A DNA stretch of 64,000 nt from assembly GCF_037975245.1 (NCBI RefSeq), contig NC_092579.1:4424001-4488000 (forward strand), read 5' to 3'. The position numbers were made by a program, and so were the translations under genes. Shown here one piece after another: positions 1-12,059 of this stretch (positions are counted from its first letter, which is position 1; each line of letters opens with the position of its first letter). The stretch is from Apostichopus japonicus (Eukaryota; Echinodermata; Holothuroidea; Aspidochirotida; Stichopodidae). The notes beneath the pieces were generated by a model, which was not told the DNA's origin, ran no database searches, and saw only the letters and a program-made list of their open reading frames with translations.

Positions 1-421
1 GGGAGATAAGATATTGGTTTTTATTTATTGATATACGCACCACAGTCACAGCATGTGTCGATATGACAATGGGTCATAATTTAAAAATAAGTTACATCTT
101 AAGATTACTTTTTTATGTTTGTTTAAGCACAAGATAAGGTTACGTAGGATAACTAACTAATTAGGGAAGAAAGGTGAAAGACCGTAAAATGAACGAGAAA
201 GTGGTTCAAAAAAGAAAGAAAAAAGGAGAAGTTTATCACAGTTTAGTTATAAATACATCTGTTCTTACAATGCTTCAGTGGTTTAACTGAAAAGAAAGAT
301 GTCCGTATGCTTGAGATCGTAAATCTTGAAAACTGTGTGAGTTTTTAACATGAGATATTTGTGAATCTAACGCAAATTATGGTACAGATCGAATTAGGTG
401 TAGGGTAGGGGGGGGGGGAGT
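1..421. other. AT-rich unannotated DNA ending in a G run
   Basis: No gene or repeat recognised; A-rich segments around 205-230 and a GGTAGGG plus nine-G run at 403-419 that leads directly into the ACTGY satellite. Confidence 0.6.
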
Positions 422-429
422 GTGAAGGT

Positions 430-803
430 AATGCACCGTACCGTATTGCACTGTACTGTACTGTTCTACACTATACTGTACTACACTGCACTGCGATTTA
501 CTGCACTGCACTGTTATGTTCTACACTGTACTGTACTGCACTGCATTGCCCTGTACTGTTATACACTGTACTGTAATACACTATACTGTACTGTACAGCA
601 CTGCAATGCATAGCAATGTACTGCACTGTACTGTTCCACACTATACTGTACTGTACAGCACTGCAATGCAATGCACTGCACTGCACGGTACTGTTATACA
701 CTGTACTGTACTGTATTGTACTGCACTGTTCTACACTATACTGTACTACACTGCACTGTAATGTACTGCACTGTGCTATACTGTTCTATACTGTACTGTA
801 TTG
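430..803. repeat. ACTGY pentanucleotide satellite
   Basis: About 370 bp made of 5-bp units ACTGT and ACTGC with variants (ACTAC, ACTAT, AATGC). Landmarks such as TTCTACACTATACTGTA recur at offsets of 100, 160 and 255 bp, all multiples of five, so the array keeps its 5-bp phase. It produces open frames on both strands that are not genes. Confidence 0.92.
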
Positions 804-813
804 CTCTGGTAAT

Positions 814-3800
814 CAATCTTTTTTTGCTTAGTAACACCAATTATCACTTTCACCATCTGGGTGACCCTCCAGTGTAGGATGTTGTTGGCTGGGCAATGGG
901 CATAAGGAAAGGAGGTATTACCCTCCCCCTTTGAGAAATTTGTATTATGATTAAGGGAGGCTTAGTTCCAAAATGAACTTATAATTTGCAACTTTTTCTA
1001 CCGATTTTTTGTGGCGACCCTTTAAATGTATATATACTCTTTGTATAAAACGGCGAAACCACTTTCACAACTCCAATATGAACCTCCATTAATAAAAGTA
1101 TATTAGCTTCTAACATCGCCCAAAAGACGAAGTGTCACAGCTTGAAATTTAAAACTATTGTCAAATCATGAAATAAGCTCCCAAGTTTCATTAATGAAAC
1201 TAACAAGAGTGTCTTAGATTTGTAAACTTGAGAAGTGGTGAAAGTTGAGATGACAATATGGATAGTTCAAGGGTCAATTTGTTGTTGGTTGCCGCAAGCG
1301 AAAGATCCCGCGATATCGTGTTGAATATATCAACAAACTTTCTGAAATCTCTACCAGCGAAGATCGGTTGCGTTGACAAGGTTACGTACGTCGAGCCAAG
1401 GGTATAGCTATATATACAAATCTAAAACTGACTACTCGGCAATTATCAGCAGAGCTTTGATGTCGCATAGTCTTCTCTCTAAATTGAGAGCGTTTGTTTA
1501 CTTTAATTGTGATCATGTTTCTGAATGTTAATACGAAAGAATGAAATATAACTAAACATTGCTGTCTCAAGTTGACCAGTTTGGGCTGCTCTAATTGAAA
1601 CAGAAACGCTGGCTCTCTATTGCTGCACGTGAGCCAAGAAGGAACATTGATTGTTATCATGGTCACGTACTTTGTAACGCATTTACTGTATGTATACACA
1701 ATCAGGGAACAATATTGTATAGGGATGCGTTATGTGAGACACTCATCAGATATCTTGCCTATCACGTAGAAGGTATGTGGTAACGTTAGCCTAAGTTTGC
1801 CACATTTCCTCTAAATATAAGTTGCATGTCTGGTGTCATTTGTGATTCTGGTGTCACTTGTCATTTGTGATACTAGCAGGAAAATTCATGATTCCGAATG
1901 GCCAAATTCTGTACCAGTACTGCACTAAATCTTAAATTGTGTTATTTCTGCACCAACATCTCACTCAAGAGGAACGAAATCTTTGGAAATTTGAAAGAAA
2001 AAACTTGTAATATAAGCAAGAGAAAATCACACACAGTTATATATAATTGATTCCGAAATGATTGAAGCCGATGGAAACGTTCATGCCTTACGACGGGGGG
2101 GGGGGGGAGGGGGAGGCGATTGGCGGGAGTGGATGCAGATGTGTGTGGGTGCGGGGAAGGGGAAGGGGACCTACAGGCTGTTAGGTGGTCAACTGAGGGA
2201 CTTGGTCAACATGGAGTGGGATCGGAAAATATGGAACAATTATAAATGTATGCTCAACTTCATGACATACTATAAGAGGAAATGAAGAGTGCAAATTAGA
2301 GTGCAAACTAACACAAACTTTATACTTTTCTCCAAGTAAGGGTAAACTAAATATTCAGACACTCCTCCGATTCGATAAGGTTTTAGTAATGTACAATATA
2401 TGCAGAGTATATCATAGGTCAATATGTTTGTATAACCCGGAGCTTGGGGGCTGGCATGAAATATTCTGTAGCTACCGTCATTGGCTTAGCTAAGGGGAGG
2501 AGCCGGGGACACATGCCGCCCTCCAACCCCCCTTTCTTACAGAATTTTCATCACAACTTTTTCTTATTACGACGAGATTTTTACATTTCATTATAACTTT
2601 AATATTGTCTTTTCAGTCGTCTTCCATCTCCGAGTTCAATTTTGGATCTTGCTCTATATTGCCATCGTCTTGGACCTGTATTTTGTCTTAGTTTTAACTT
2701 GTAGTACAAATATGACGTCACGACTTCGTGCCTTTCACTTGTTTCAATAATCTTATCCTGATAATGATGAATAATAAATAAGTTCACTAGATATACGTGG
2801 GAGGAATGACAGAAGTTTCTAAGTAATTTAAAAATAAAAATTAAATATTGCTATATGGCGAAAGGAAAAAGAAGGAAAGAATTAAATTCAGCCATAGTCG
2901 TTTACCTGATAGGTGATCAAAATATTACATTAATAAAAGACCACAAAATTAGGTATTTTGTCTGCTTTTGGGAGATTTCATGGCTCATGTAATTCTCCTT
3001 GTATATTTCTGTCATTTTATGATCCGGCGAAGATTTGTACTTAATAAACAAAATGTCCAATACACAAAATTTCCAGCGGGAAGTTTTTTTGGGGGGAGGG
3101 GGGGGGGCTGATAAAGGTGTTACATATTCCATTCATTTCCTGTATCGTTTTTGAGAAACAACATTTAAATTTGACATGATTTTGAACCAAAAGTGAACTT
3201 GAAGCAAACAGGTGTGATGTCATAGATTCACACTGAGAATTTGGTTTATGTTTTTTTCCCCTTGCGTACGTCCAAGTTGTGTTGTCATTGATGGTACCGG
3301 GGTTGATCCAGGACTTTATAAAGGAGGGGCTATGGGCCCTAAGGTCGATCAACCCAAATATAGGGAGAGGGAGGGATGGTTTAGTGTCCTTCCCGAAGAA
3401 TTAATCGTTAAACGCTGGTGCATCCTGGGACAAATTTAGAAAATAAATTCGGTATATCATGGCATATATGCAAAGTTGTGTTAATGACTACTTTTAAAGT
3501 TTTGAACATTTGAAAGTTGAAGGGTGAGGGGGGGGGGGACGGGGTGCACATGACACCCCCAGATCCTCGCTTGCGGTATATTGATAACATCATATGTATT
3601 GTAATGACGTGGAAATTTCAGCAGGTTGCTTGGTATATTTTCTTACTTCATTAGTTGAACACAAATTTTCATCTGGACTATCCTTTTGAAAAGTGAGGTT
3701 ATAACGATATACTGGAATCATACATTTGTTTTTTTTTTCACTTTTATATTTTTCAGTTATAAATGATTTGTCCAGTCTTTAATAGTTTTTATTGGTGTGA

Positions 3801-4615
3801 ACCGACTTAAGCAAGTCTAAAAATGACCACCAAGTGTCTCTAAAATACTCGCTAAAGCAGATATCACATTAATGATTAAGACACACGGGTATAATTGTTT
3901 ATATTTTTCCCACCATGACACTGGCTAAATTTATCAAGCAACCATCCTTTAAACGTCCTTCTCCCAGTCATGTTCGCTCAGAAAAAGCGAGATAAAAAAA
4001 TACAAAATCCAATTTGAGTTTCTCCCTGCAAAAAAACACGTTTTCTAGTTTTGTTTTGTTTATTTATCCACTCTTGTGTTCAACCGTGCTTTTCCGTTTC
4101 GTGGCCTATTTGACAACAAACAAAGTGAACGTTGCTTACGAACAGCTTATTTCATGATTCAAATTGATAATACTGTCGTTCGGCTGATAAAAGATGTCGT
4201 TAAAAATATATTCGCTCATTCACAACTTTAAATTGAAAAGGGGCACCGACATGGCTCATTCATTCAAACATCGACCGTGAAAAACTGTGTCTCCGACACA
4301 CTTTGCAACAAGGTTTCAGGTAAAAAACGTGATTTTCCTTCCACTTTCTTCGGATAATTAAATTTTCTCTTGTTTCTAGATATAACCATTATAAAGCTTT
4401 GTACTTTAGTCTGATTTGTCTTTTTTTTTCTGCAGTTACAAGTACTTCTGTTTTACCGTTTTTTATTATGTCTTGCTCATTAAATAAAGAGATAAATGTT
4501 TCATAAAATTGCCTAGGACAGCCGAGAGCTAGTAGATGATTAACGGATAGTGTGGACTCTCTGCCTCTCTCTATTGGGAGAGGATGGAGGCGTTGTTATA
4601 TCAGGACTTCAGTGT
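814..4615. other. Intergenic DNA downstream of UNCX, no gene seen
   Basis: Mostly AT-rich single-copy-like DNA. Repeated homopurine runs are the main feature: G-rich tracts at 2093-2116, 3087-3108 and 3522-3543. No splice-flanked coding segment, RNA gene or transposon end was recognised. Confidence 0.5.
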
Positions 4616-4631
4616 AAAGTACTGGTCGGAG

Positions 4632-5142
4632 GAAAAGGAAGAATTTGAACAAGAAGAATTTTAATTTGAAGAAGATTCATTTGAAAAAGAAGAATTTTAA
4701 TTTGAAGAAGAAATTGAAAAAGAAAAACTTCAATTTGAAGAAGATGAATTTGAAGTTTAAGAAGAAATTGAAGTTTGAAGAAGAATTTTAAATTGAAGAA
4801 GCATTCTAATTTGAAGAAGAAGAATTTAACAAGAAAGAGAATAAGGAGAATTTGAAGAATTTTAAATTGAAGAATTTTAATTTGAAGAATTTTAATTTGA
4901 AGAATTTTTATTTGAAGAATTTTTATTTGAAGAAGAATATTTGAAGAAAAATTTAAAGAAGAGTTTGAAGAAGAATTTGAATTTGCAGAAGAATTTGAAT
5001 TTGCAGAAGAATTGAACAAGAAGAAGAATTTGAAAAAGAATCTGAATTTGAAGAAGAATTTGAAGACGGAGAAGAAAAAAGAAGAAGAAGAAGAAGAAGA
5101 AGAAGAAGAATTTGAAGACGTAGAAGAAGAAGGAAAACGTCA
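4632..5142. repeat. Purine-rich GAAGAATTTGAA minisatellite with a (GAA)n core
   Basis: Plus strand is built from GAAGAA, TTTGAAGAA and TTTAATTTGAAGAA modules, with a pure AAG/GAA tract at about 5077-5111. Long open frames on the minus strand (Phe/Leu/Ile/Asn-rich) are by-products of the repeat. Confidence 0.9.
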
Positions 5143-5149
5143 TGAAATA

Positions 5150-6448
5150 AATTGACAGCGTTCAAAGTTGTTGAAGTGTGGACCCCACAGCGGTGTTAAG
5201 TATTCATGCAAACAAGTGTACAGTATATATCATCCTTTCAATAGAAACAACTCATCAATGACATCCTCGTTAAAAAGAAATTATCCAAGGTTGTAGATAT
5301 TTGGAATTTATCAGAATAATGCTGAACTGATCAGCTAACTTCGCTCTAGTTAGCGAGTCTTAATCAATCATCCGTTTTTGTTATACAGTCTTACAACTGT
5401 TTTCTAAGGGAGGCCAATTTGTCTTACTACGAATTAGTTGATGACGAATATGACTATAAAACAATATTAACTGGATGATGAAAGGAGAAAATTAACGCCA
5501 TGATGGATGAGAGCTTACGAGTAGAAAGGGTTATGACAAGTGTTAAATATCCACATTTCCCGAAAGGTATTGAAATCGATAAAAATTGGAAAACACATCG
5601 ACAAGTGAAAAGAACGTAGAAATACAAAGAAAAAAAGTTTAAAAAAAAGGTGTACCGATAGTTTTTACATAACCTTAGATATGCTGATTTTAAAGGATTT
5701 TACAAACTCTTGTTTGCCAAATTGTCCTATAATCTGTCGGAGATTTGAAAATGAGTGCTAACTTTAGTCAGAACTAACACTGTAACGCTAGCGCACGATT
5801 CGATCCTATCAGGATACCGCCCTCTAAACATTTACAAATTTACCTACAAAGGATTGTTGCAATAAATTATGATTATTGTTAATTTTTTTTGGGTAGTTTT
5901 TATCTCTCAATGACAATGTTAAAGGGAAAAGATATTTACATCAATTTTTATGACATTTGACCTTTCATGCAAGCACGCTATTCTCTTATTACACATTGCA
6001 ATAAACCATCGCTAATTCTATAACATAATTATACACTATATTATTTGAATTTCCGCAAAAGAAGGTGACTTTTTTTTTCAATAAGAGACTTCTTTATAGA
6101 GCACGACATTTAGAATTTTAATTAAAAGCAGTGAAACGTATCAAATTACTTTCTTTTATTCCCTGTGGAAATATTTGTAGAGTTAATGTTCCATAGGATT
6201 GTTTCAATAAGTTGTTTTCTAACAAAATTAACAAAGTTTAGATAGAATTTGCAGTAAACCATTAAATGAAACAAAGGAATGTACAAGGGATTAAAAAAAG
6301 AGAGTTAAATGCCGACGAAATATTCCGAAAAGAACTGCAGGCCTGTTATTCTGGTTAAACTATAATTTTGTCGCATTTAGTAATTTCAAATTTAATCATT
6401 GGTTGGACGATGGACAGCCAACTCTAATCTATCACAATGTATATAGAA

Positions 6449-6511
<63 letters not shown>

Positions 6512-8685
6512 CAACATATGGTGACTGTATCGTTATGATCAGTTGGTACTGCAGTCTACGATTTAAAGAAAATCGTGGCTGATTTTCTGATGTTGAAAAC
6601 TACACTACGTATGTCTGTAACACTGTATTGAGTTTGTTGGTGATGAGTTCAATGATATATCATAATTACAAAATATATTATAATGACGGTATACGATCTA
6701 TATATTCTTCCATTGTTGTTGAGAATAACGGTTACTTGGGTATACTTACAAACTATATAGCTGATCCATATTCATTTGTTGGTATCATTTATACAAATGA
6801 TGATAAATCTTGAGTGATTTGTAGTGAAGTGTTAATGTCGAGTATCACAGTTTATCATACATACCAAATATGCAATTCATGTTAGCGATATGAGCTATAT
6901 TACGGTGATTGATAAATGATAGCAAACCTAGAAACAACTTAAGCTATACATACCCGATGTAATTTCATAACTATAATTATTTTCTATACTTTTCCGTGGT
7001 AATCATTTTGAGGCCCAAACCTTTTTTTTAGTGAAATTCTCCCAAATTGAAAGATTACAATTTGATATCTTCAGGTTATTCTTTGTAAAATGCCCAGTCG
7101 GAATATTTTCCCCCCACGGAAATTTTCTTGCATTTTCTCCACTTATTTCTGATTGATTGAATAAAACCGTCTATAGCTTTCTAACCTAGCTATATATGGA
7201 CTACTTTCTCAACTTTGTCCGTGTTATCCGAATTTGTGATCCATTTATTATTATTTTTTTATAGAAATTATATGGTGTCGTCGAAAATGAAATGTTAGGT
7301 ATCTATTTTGACTCACCCAAAATGATATTTGATTGAGACATTTCCTCAGCGTTGATGAAATAGTTAAATGTTGATCAAAAATTTGGTATCCCAAATGGCC
7401 CCCTTTGTATTGAATTGCTTCTTTTTTCCTCGTGTTAACTGTATCTCGGCTATTCCGTGTGTCGATTTCATTTCCGGTCAAATTTTCTCTATGGCAGAGA
7501 GAAAGAGGATCCAGACATCACCGAGTAAAGGATTTCGTTCAGACCCTAATTCGAAAATATCACAATTGTATAGGGGTACTTATGAGTGACCTATGTTGGT
7601 TTCGGAGTCATCTCGAGAATGTTTTAAGGAAGACAACAGAGGAGTGGGTAGATAAAGGGATGTGAGAATAGGCGATGCGCCAGCGGGTGGGAGAGGGGAG
7701 GGGGGTGTAGAGGTCGTGAGTTAAAGGTGGAAGCTAGCAAATCGTCGTATTTTTGGTACATTGTTTTCCATAGAATGATAGATACAGAATTAGACAATAT
7801 CATATGAAATCTGATAGATTAAAAATTCAGTCTGAATGAATAAATTTCAGTCTAAATCATTTTGAATTTTAGTGACCAATATAACTATACTTTGACCAAA
7901 ACAATTAATGGTAGTAGTAATTTATTTATAGATATTTTCCAGTGCAGATTCTATTCAAAGTTATATTAGTCACACACCAAACTATCAAGAGCATTGTTGA
8001 ATATAATCAAATTACAGACATGACATCATGAACTGACCGATTCCGGACCGAAGTGACCGATTCAGGACTGACTTGACCGTTTTTGGTTTGCGGGGGTGTC
8101 GGGGGGGGGGGGAAGGGCATTCCAAAAGCACCCAGACTTGGTGGAAGGTTAATTAAGTTAAAAAAAGATAATGGAGAATGGTATTAACTTATCACTGAAA
8201 TTTTTGAAAATGTATCGATATTAGCATTATTTAACTTCACAATATGGAATTACTTACACGAGTATGAACTGATGTGTTTTGTTCGTGAGTCAGTTCAATT
8301 ATTGATGGGAAATAAACAAAAAAACCTTTAGTGAGAAAAATCCGAAATTATTATGTTTTTTTGTATACTTACTATTTTGAATTTTATATTAGGATACTAA
8401 TTTCATGAAATGTGAGTCAGAAAATATTTCTTTAAACTGCAATTTTCGGCTACATGATGTGTGGAGCTCAATAGTACGGATAAAAAGTTTGAGAACTGTT
8501 TTGTCATTTGTTTAGGATATTCTATAACGATAGCCATGCGCTGAAGATTTGTTAACCACAGGAATGCAGCAAATAACTACTTTCACTTTCTACAATAGTC
8601 AAGCAAGAGTGTAAAGTTTTAAATTGGAAGAACAATATCTAATGTTGATTAGCCCAGCTAATTCTGTACGTTGTTTTAAGATTTA
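5150..8685. other. Intergenic DNA, no gene seen
   Basis: AT-rich; contains one (TA)n array (6450) and G-rich runs at 7690-7707 and 8090-8116. A segment around 7430-7670 has slightly higher GC and overlapping short open frames but no recognisable protein or splice context. Confidence 0.5.
6450..6507. repeat. (TA)n microsatellite
   Basis: Uninterrupted alternating TA of about 57 bp. Confidence 0.97.
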
Positions 8686-8686
8686 A

Positions 8687-9273
8687 AGGGGTATTCTGAT
8701 GGCTAGAGTTGTAGCTAAACAAAATACTGGGAATTGTCAGCAGACTTAGGTTAAAATCGGAACCTCATAGTATTTTTTTTATGGCAAAGATATGATTCGT
8801 TTTTCTTCAAATTTGGTGGTATTTTTTTTTTTGATTGGTATCTAGCTACAGCATATTGAATGATGTCATCAAAAGCAATTAAGCTGGATTTTTTTTTGTA
8901 TATAACTTTACAAAACTTATTCACAGAGAAATTTTTTTTTAGAAAGAGTTGTATTTTTGTGAAATTCTAAATACATAGGACATTGACAGATAAGCAAACA
9001 TTTAAGCGTTATCATATTTCAGGAATAATCAACAAGAACATTATGACCGGAAGTAAAACTTTTGAACAACAATTGCTGACATCGTAGGCCACCCACTGTG
9101 ATCTACTTTCTTGAAGAATCAAGATTTAATCAGTCAAAATAGTTTACATTCTTTCAACTATATCTCGATGAAGGAACACGATATTGAGATGGTCGTTTCA
9201 ACTAATAGTGAGGAAATATTTTTTCCCTTTGTAATATTTGCTGCAATTTCGGCCAATGGAATGTCCCTTTAAG
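8687..9273. mobile_element. Non-autonomous TIR element, copy 1 (~587 bp)
   Basis: Ends are imperfect inverted repeats: left TTAAAGGGGTATTCTGATGG, right (reverse complement) TTAAAGGGACATTCCATTGG. The interior is AT-rich and non-coding. It aligns in order with 31998-32592: matching landmarks include CAAATTTGGTGRTATTTTT, a GAYGTCATCA segment, TAATCAAC/TAAATCAAC and TTTTGAACAACA. Length and layout are those of a MITE-like DNA transposon derivative. The superfamily is not fixed; a TTAA-like edge is present but a target duplication was not established. Confidence 0.6.
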
Positions 9274-9274
9274 T

Positions 9275-10914
9275 ATCAAATAATGATGACGCAATAATCT
9301 AAATCGATACGATCTTGTCAATCTTAAAAAAAAAAAAACACAACGGAACAATGGAAAAAAAACCCGATAACAATAGGATGTATTGTATTTTTAGTTTGTA
9401 ATATTTTATTGTTTCTTCCTTGTTCCACAGGCAAGGTCTGTCACAAGGGAGGACTATTTCAGAATGATGCCAAGAAAAAAATAAATAAATAAATAACTGT
9501 AAGACAATTAAATTCCCGTGACAGATTGCTCTTGCAATATTGAAATGCATATTCATAGTTCGATTGATAATATCAACCTATTGTTTCAAAGGAGATATTC
9601 ATTTAATCCCTAGAAAATTAAAATAACATGATAATTCTAAGACATTTGATGATACTATATATGGTGTAAAATAATCGGGATAGCAAGATGAAGAGGAAAA
9701 TGTTCTGTTTTACACACAGAGAGATTTGTAATAATTTTCTTTCCCCTTCTAGCTACACAGTGTCCGAAACACCTCACAATCTGAACTATTGTTTTAGAGG
9801 TAAAGACTCGCAACTACAATTAAAAACTAAACCATTGTGTTGACATAACTACAATTAATTTTGTTTTGTGTTATCTCCGAAATTTAGAACTCTGAGATAT
9901 AGTAAACATTTACATGACTGTCAGAAGTAAGATCTTAAAGAAGAGGAAAACAATACAAACAGCCCACCCCACACACCCTACCCCCACCCCCACCCATCCT
10001 ACTCCTGCCATCAGTTGCAAGACCATCAAATATGTTCAGGTAAATAACAAAGCTAGGTAAGAAAAACGATTTAAGTATTCACGTGAAAGAGTGAACTTCC
10101 TAGCAAAAATCGATGTAGTTAAGTTCACTGCAGTGTATATGACATTAAAGAATAGAAATTGTTACACTTACAAGGCATTTAGAGTAACAGGAGCGGGAGG
10201 GGGGGTGGGGGGTTGTGCGCGGGGTATTGGTGGGTCGGTGACGAGGAGGGGAGGGTGTTTGGGGGGGAGGAGGAGACGCAACTGCTCTATGTGAAGGACG
10301 TACTTTTAGTCACGTGACTTAACTTTAACTTGGAAATATCACAAACCACGAAGCTGAAGGTGAATTGTGGTAAATATATCAAACCCAAATAGCTGTAAAA
10401 TATTTTATAAATTAAATACGATTTGTCAAATATTTACGATATATACATATTTTCCCAATTTAAACGTCGTTAGATACAAAAAAAAAACACCTTTATACAA
10501 ATGTTAAGTAAGATCCCTTTGAAACCAATTCCAATACACTGGAGTTTCTCATAAGTGGCTCTATATGTAAGTTACCACTGTGATATGATGTGATTTACAA
10601 ACCTCTTCTGTCATACGACAAAACAGTATATTCATATGGCTAAGAGATCATAGTGGAGGTTGAGGTGGGGAGTGGGGTGGGGTAGGTGGATGGGTCGTGT
10701 TAGAATTGACAATTGCATGGATGGAATGAAACAGAATTACCACTATGTTTATTACTTTCATCAAGTAAGAAATAATCTTAAAGACTTGGTCTGGAGTTGT
10801 GACAACATGGCTATTTTGAAAGAATTTCGATTTTTTATTTTTTTAAAGTAAAATATCATAGGAATATGTTAGCACGATTAAGTGCTAGTGCAGCTCACTC
10901 AGGGTATGATAATT
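9275..10914. other. Intergenic DNA next to the UNCX 3' end
   Basis: Contains an AAAT tract (9475-9497), a C-rich block (9963-9995), G-rich tract (10196-10275) and a palindromic CACGTG site (10308). No gene seen. Confidence 0.5.
10308..10319. promoter_or_regulatory. Palindromic E-box AGTCACGTGACT
   Basis: Perfect 12-bp palindrome centred on CACGTG, 0.8 kb beyond the UNCX stop codon. TCACGTGA is the preferred site class of MITF/TFE/USF-type bHLH-ZIP factors. Function not shown. Confidence 0.35.
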
Positions 10915-10920
10915 TCATTC

Positions 10921-10940
10921 ATTTATTTATTTATTTATTT
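10921..10940 (-). terminator. Candidate polyadenylation signal of UNCX within an AAAT repeat
   Basis: On the minus strand this reads as repeated AAATAAAT, giving several overlapping AATAAA hexamers about 215-233 nt after the stop codon. Cleavage would be expected near 10885-10910, for a 3' UTR of roughly 245-270 nt. The signal is inside a short tandem repeat, so which copy is used cannot be told. Confidence 0.45.
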
Positions 10941-11153
10941 CTTTTTTTTCTTTGGAAAACGTCAAATGAATATTTGCTTTACATTTGCGGCTAGTTTTTG
11001 GTCCAGTTAGTACATTAAAAAAAAATCCACTAGACCTTCTCTTTCAAAGCCATCGAAAAAAAAAACATTGCATGCGACATATTAATTACACAGTGCAAGA
11101 AAAAAAGGAATGAATAATAATAATGTTTATAATTTAAAACTATTGTGCAAAAT

Positions 11154-12059
11154 TTAAACTGAGGTAGTTGGTGACTTATTCTCTCGAGGTTCGGGGCTAC
11201 CGATCGGACTGCTGTCTTTCAAAATGGCTTCCTTATGCTCTTCGGCCCGTCTTCGGAGTGCCTCGACGCTCATGTTCTTACGATTCAGTCCAGGATCTAT
11301 CATACCGATTGGACCGGCGGCGACAGTCGGCCAAAGTATACGAGCGAAATGTCCTGCCATGATACGTTGCTGTTGAGCCATTGATAATGCAGTTATGGCG
11401 TTCCATGGTAATGACACTGACGGAGGTACGCTCGGATAAAGCCCTGAAAATCCATTAAACCACAATGACGTCATCAACTTTTGCTCTCGGTTTAAGTCAG
11501 ACGTAGAATTCGATAACAAGTTGTCAATGCTAAATGAGTCACGGTTGCTTTTCCCACAGCGAACGTCAGCCTCGTCTAGAGTACAAAATGGAGGCATTTG
11601 TGGTAAAAACGGATATTTTGTGCTTTTATTTAAAGAATCGAACTTCATATGGTCTTTAAAAACTGGCATTTCTTTCCACAAATTATTATCAATGAAATCA
11701 CCATAGAAACAACGCTGGTTATTAATGTTCATAGCAGCCGGTCTGCAGCCGCCATCTTCCCGCTTTTTAACGCCATGATCTCCTGACGATAACTTGCTGT
11801 ATTTATCGGCATGCATGTCTAGTCTCTTTTCAGCCGATCCTTTCTTGTGACTCCTCGAGGTACTGCCTTGTTTCACCGTTTTTTCTCGTTGTCGCTTTAA
11901 CTTTTTCTCAACTTTGATTCTCTCCCTTCTGGCGATTTCGTCAGCTGAGATCGGCTCACCGCTGCAGATTGTCAGCTGTGCATTGTGGGCCGGACGTCCG
12001 GGACCTTTCTTTGTGTTTTCCTTCTTCCTCCATTTAGCTCTTCTATTTTGAAACCAAAC
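11154..12059 (-). CDS. UNCX: UNCX/UNC-4 homeobox protein, exon 3 (recognition helix to stop codon)
   Basis: Terminal coding exon of 906 bp, acceptor TGTAG ending at 12060, stop TAA at 11156-11154. It opens with VWFQNRRAKWRKKE, homeodomain positions 47-60 (residues 162-175), with Q50 and N51 intact, so DNA-binding residues are present. Directly after comes NTKKGPGRPAHNA, a signature of the UNC-4/UNCX family, then a charged segment around residues 200-222 (DEIARRERIKVEKKLKRQ) that may form a short helix and add basic contacts. Residues 337-343 are FSIDNLL, an eh1-like motif of the kind that binds Groucho/TLE co-repressors. Residues 425-440 (SVEALRRRAEEHKEAI) resemble an OAR-type tail motif. The rest is Ser/Asn-rich and probably disordered. 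Predicted role: nuclear sequence-specific repressor; in nematodes UNC-4 with the Groucho protein UNC-37 specifies motor neuron identity, and vertebrate UNCX patterns somites and neurons. Total length of the joined product is 462 residues. Confidence 0.95.
   Translation of the reverse strand, partial: VWFQNRRAKWRKKENTKKGPGRPAHNAQLTICSGEPISADEIARRERIKVEKKLKRQREKTVKQGSTSRSHKKGSAEKRLDMHADKYSKLSSGDHGVKKREDGGCRPAAMNINNQRCFYGDFIDNNLWKEMPVFKDHMKFDSLNKSTKYPFLPQMPPFCTLDEADVRCGKSNRDSFSIDNLLSNSTSDLNREQKLMTSLWFNGFSGLYPSVPPSVSLPWNAITALSMAQQQRIMAGHFARILWPTVAAGPIGMIDPGLNRKNMSVEALRRRAEEHKEAILKDSSPIGSPEPRENKSPTTSV

Noticed and set aside
422-877. Cys/Tyr/Thr/Leu-rich overlapping frames
   Set aside because: By-products of the ACTGY satellite, whose 5-bp period leaves most frames open.
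4609-5165. Phe/Leu/Ile-rich minus-strand frames
   Set aside because: Antisense of the GAAGAATTTGAA array.
11168-11706. Plus-strand frames inside UNCX exon 3
   Set aside because: Antisense shadows of a confidently identified coding exon.
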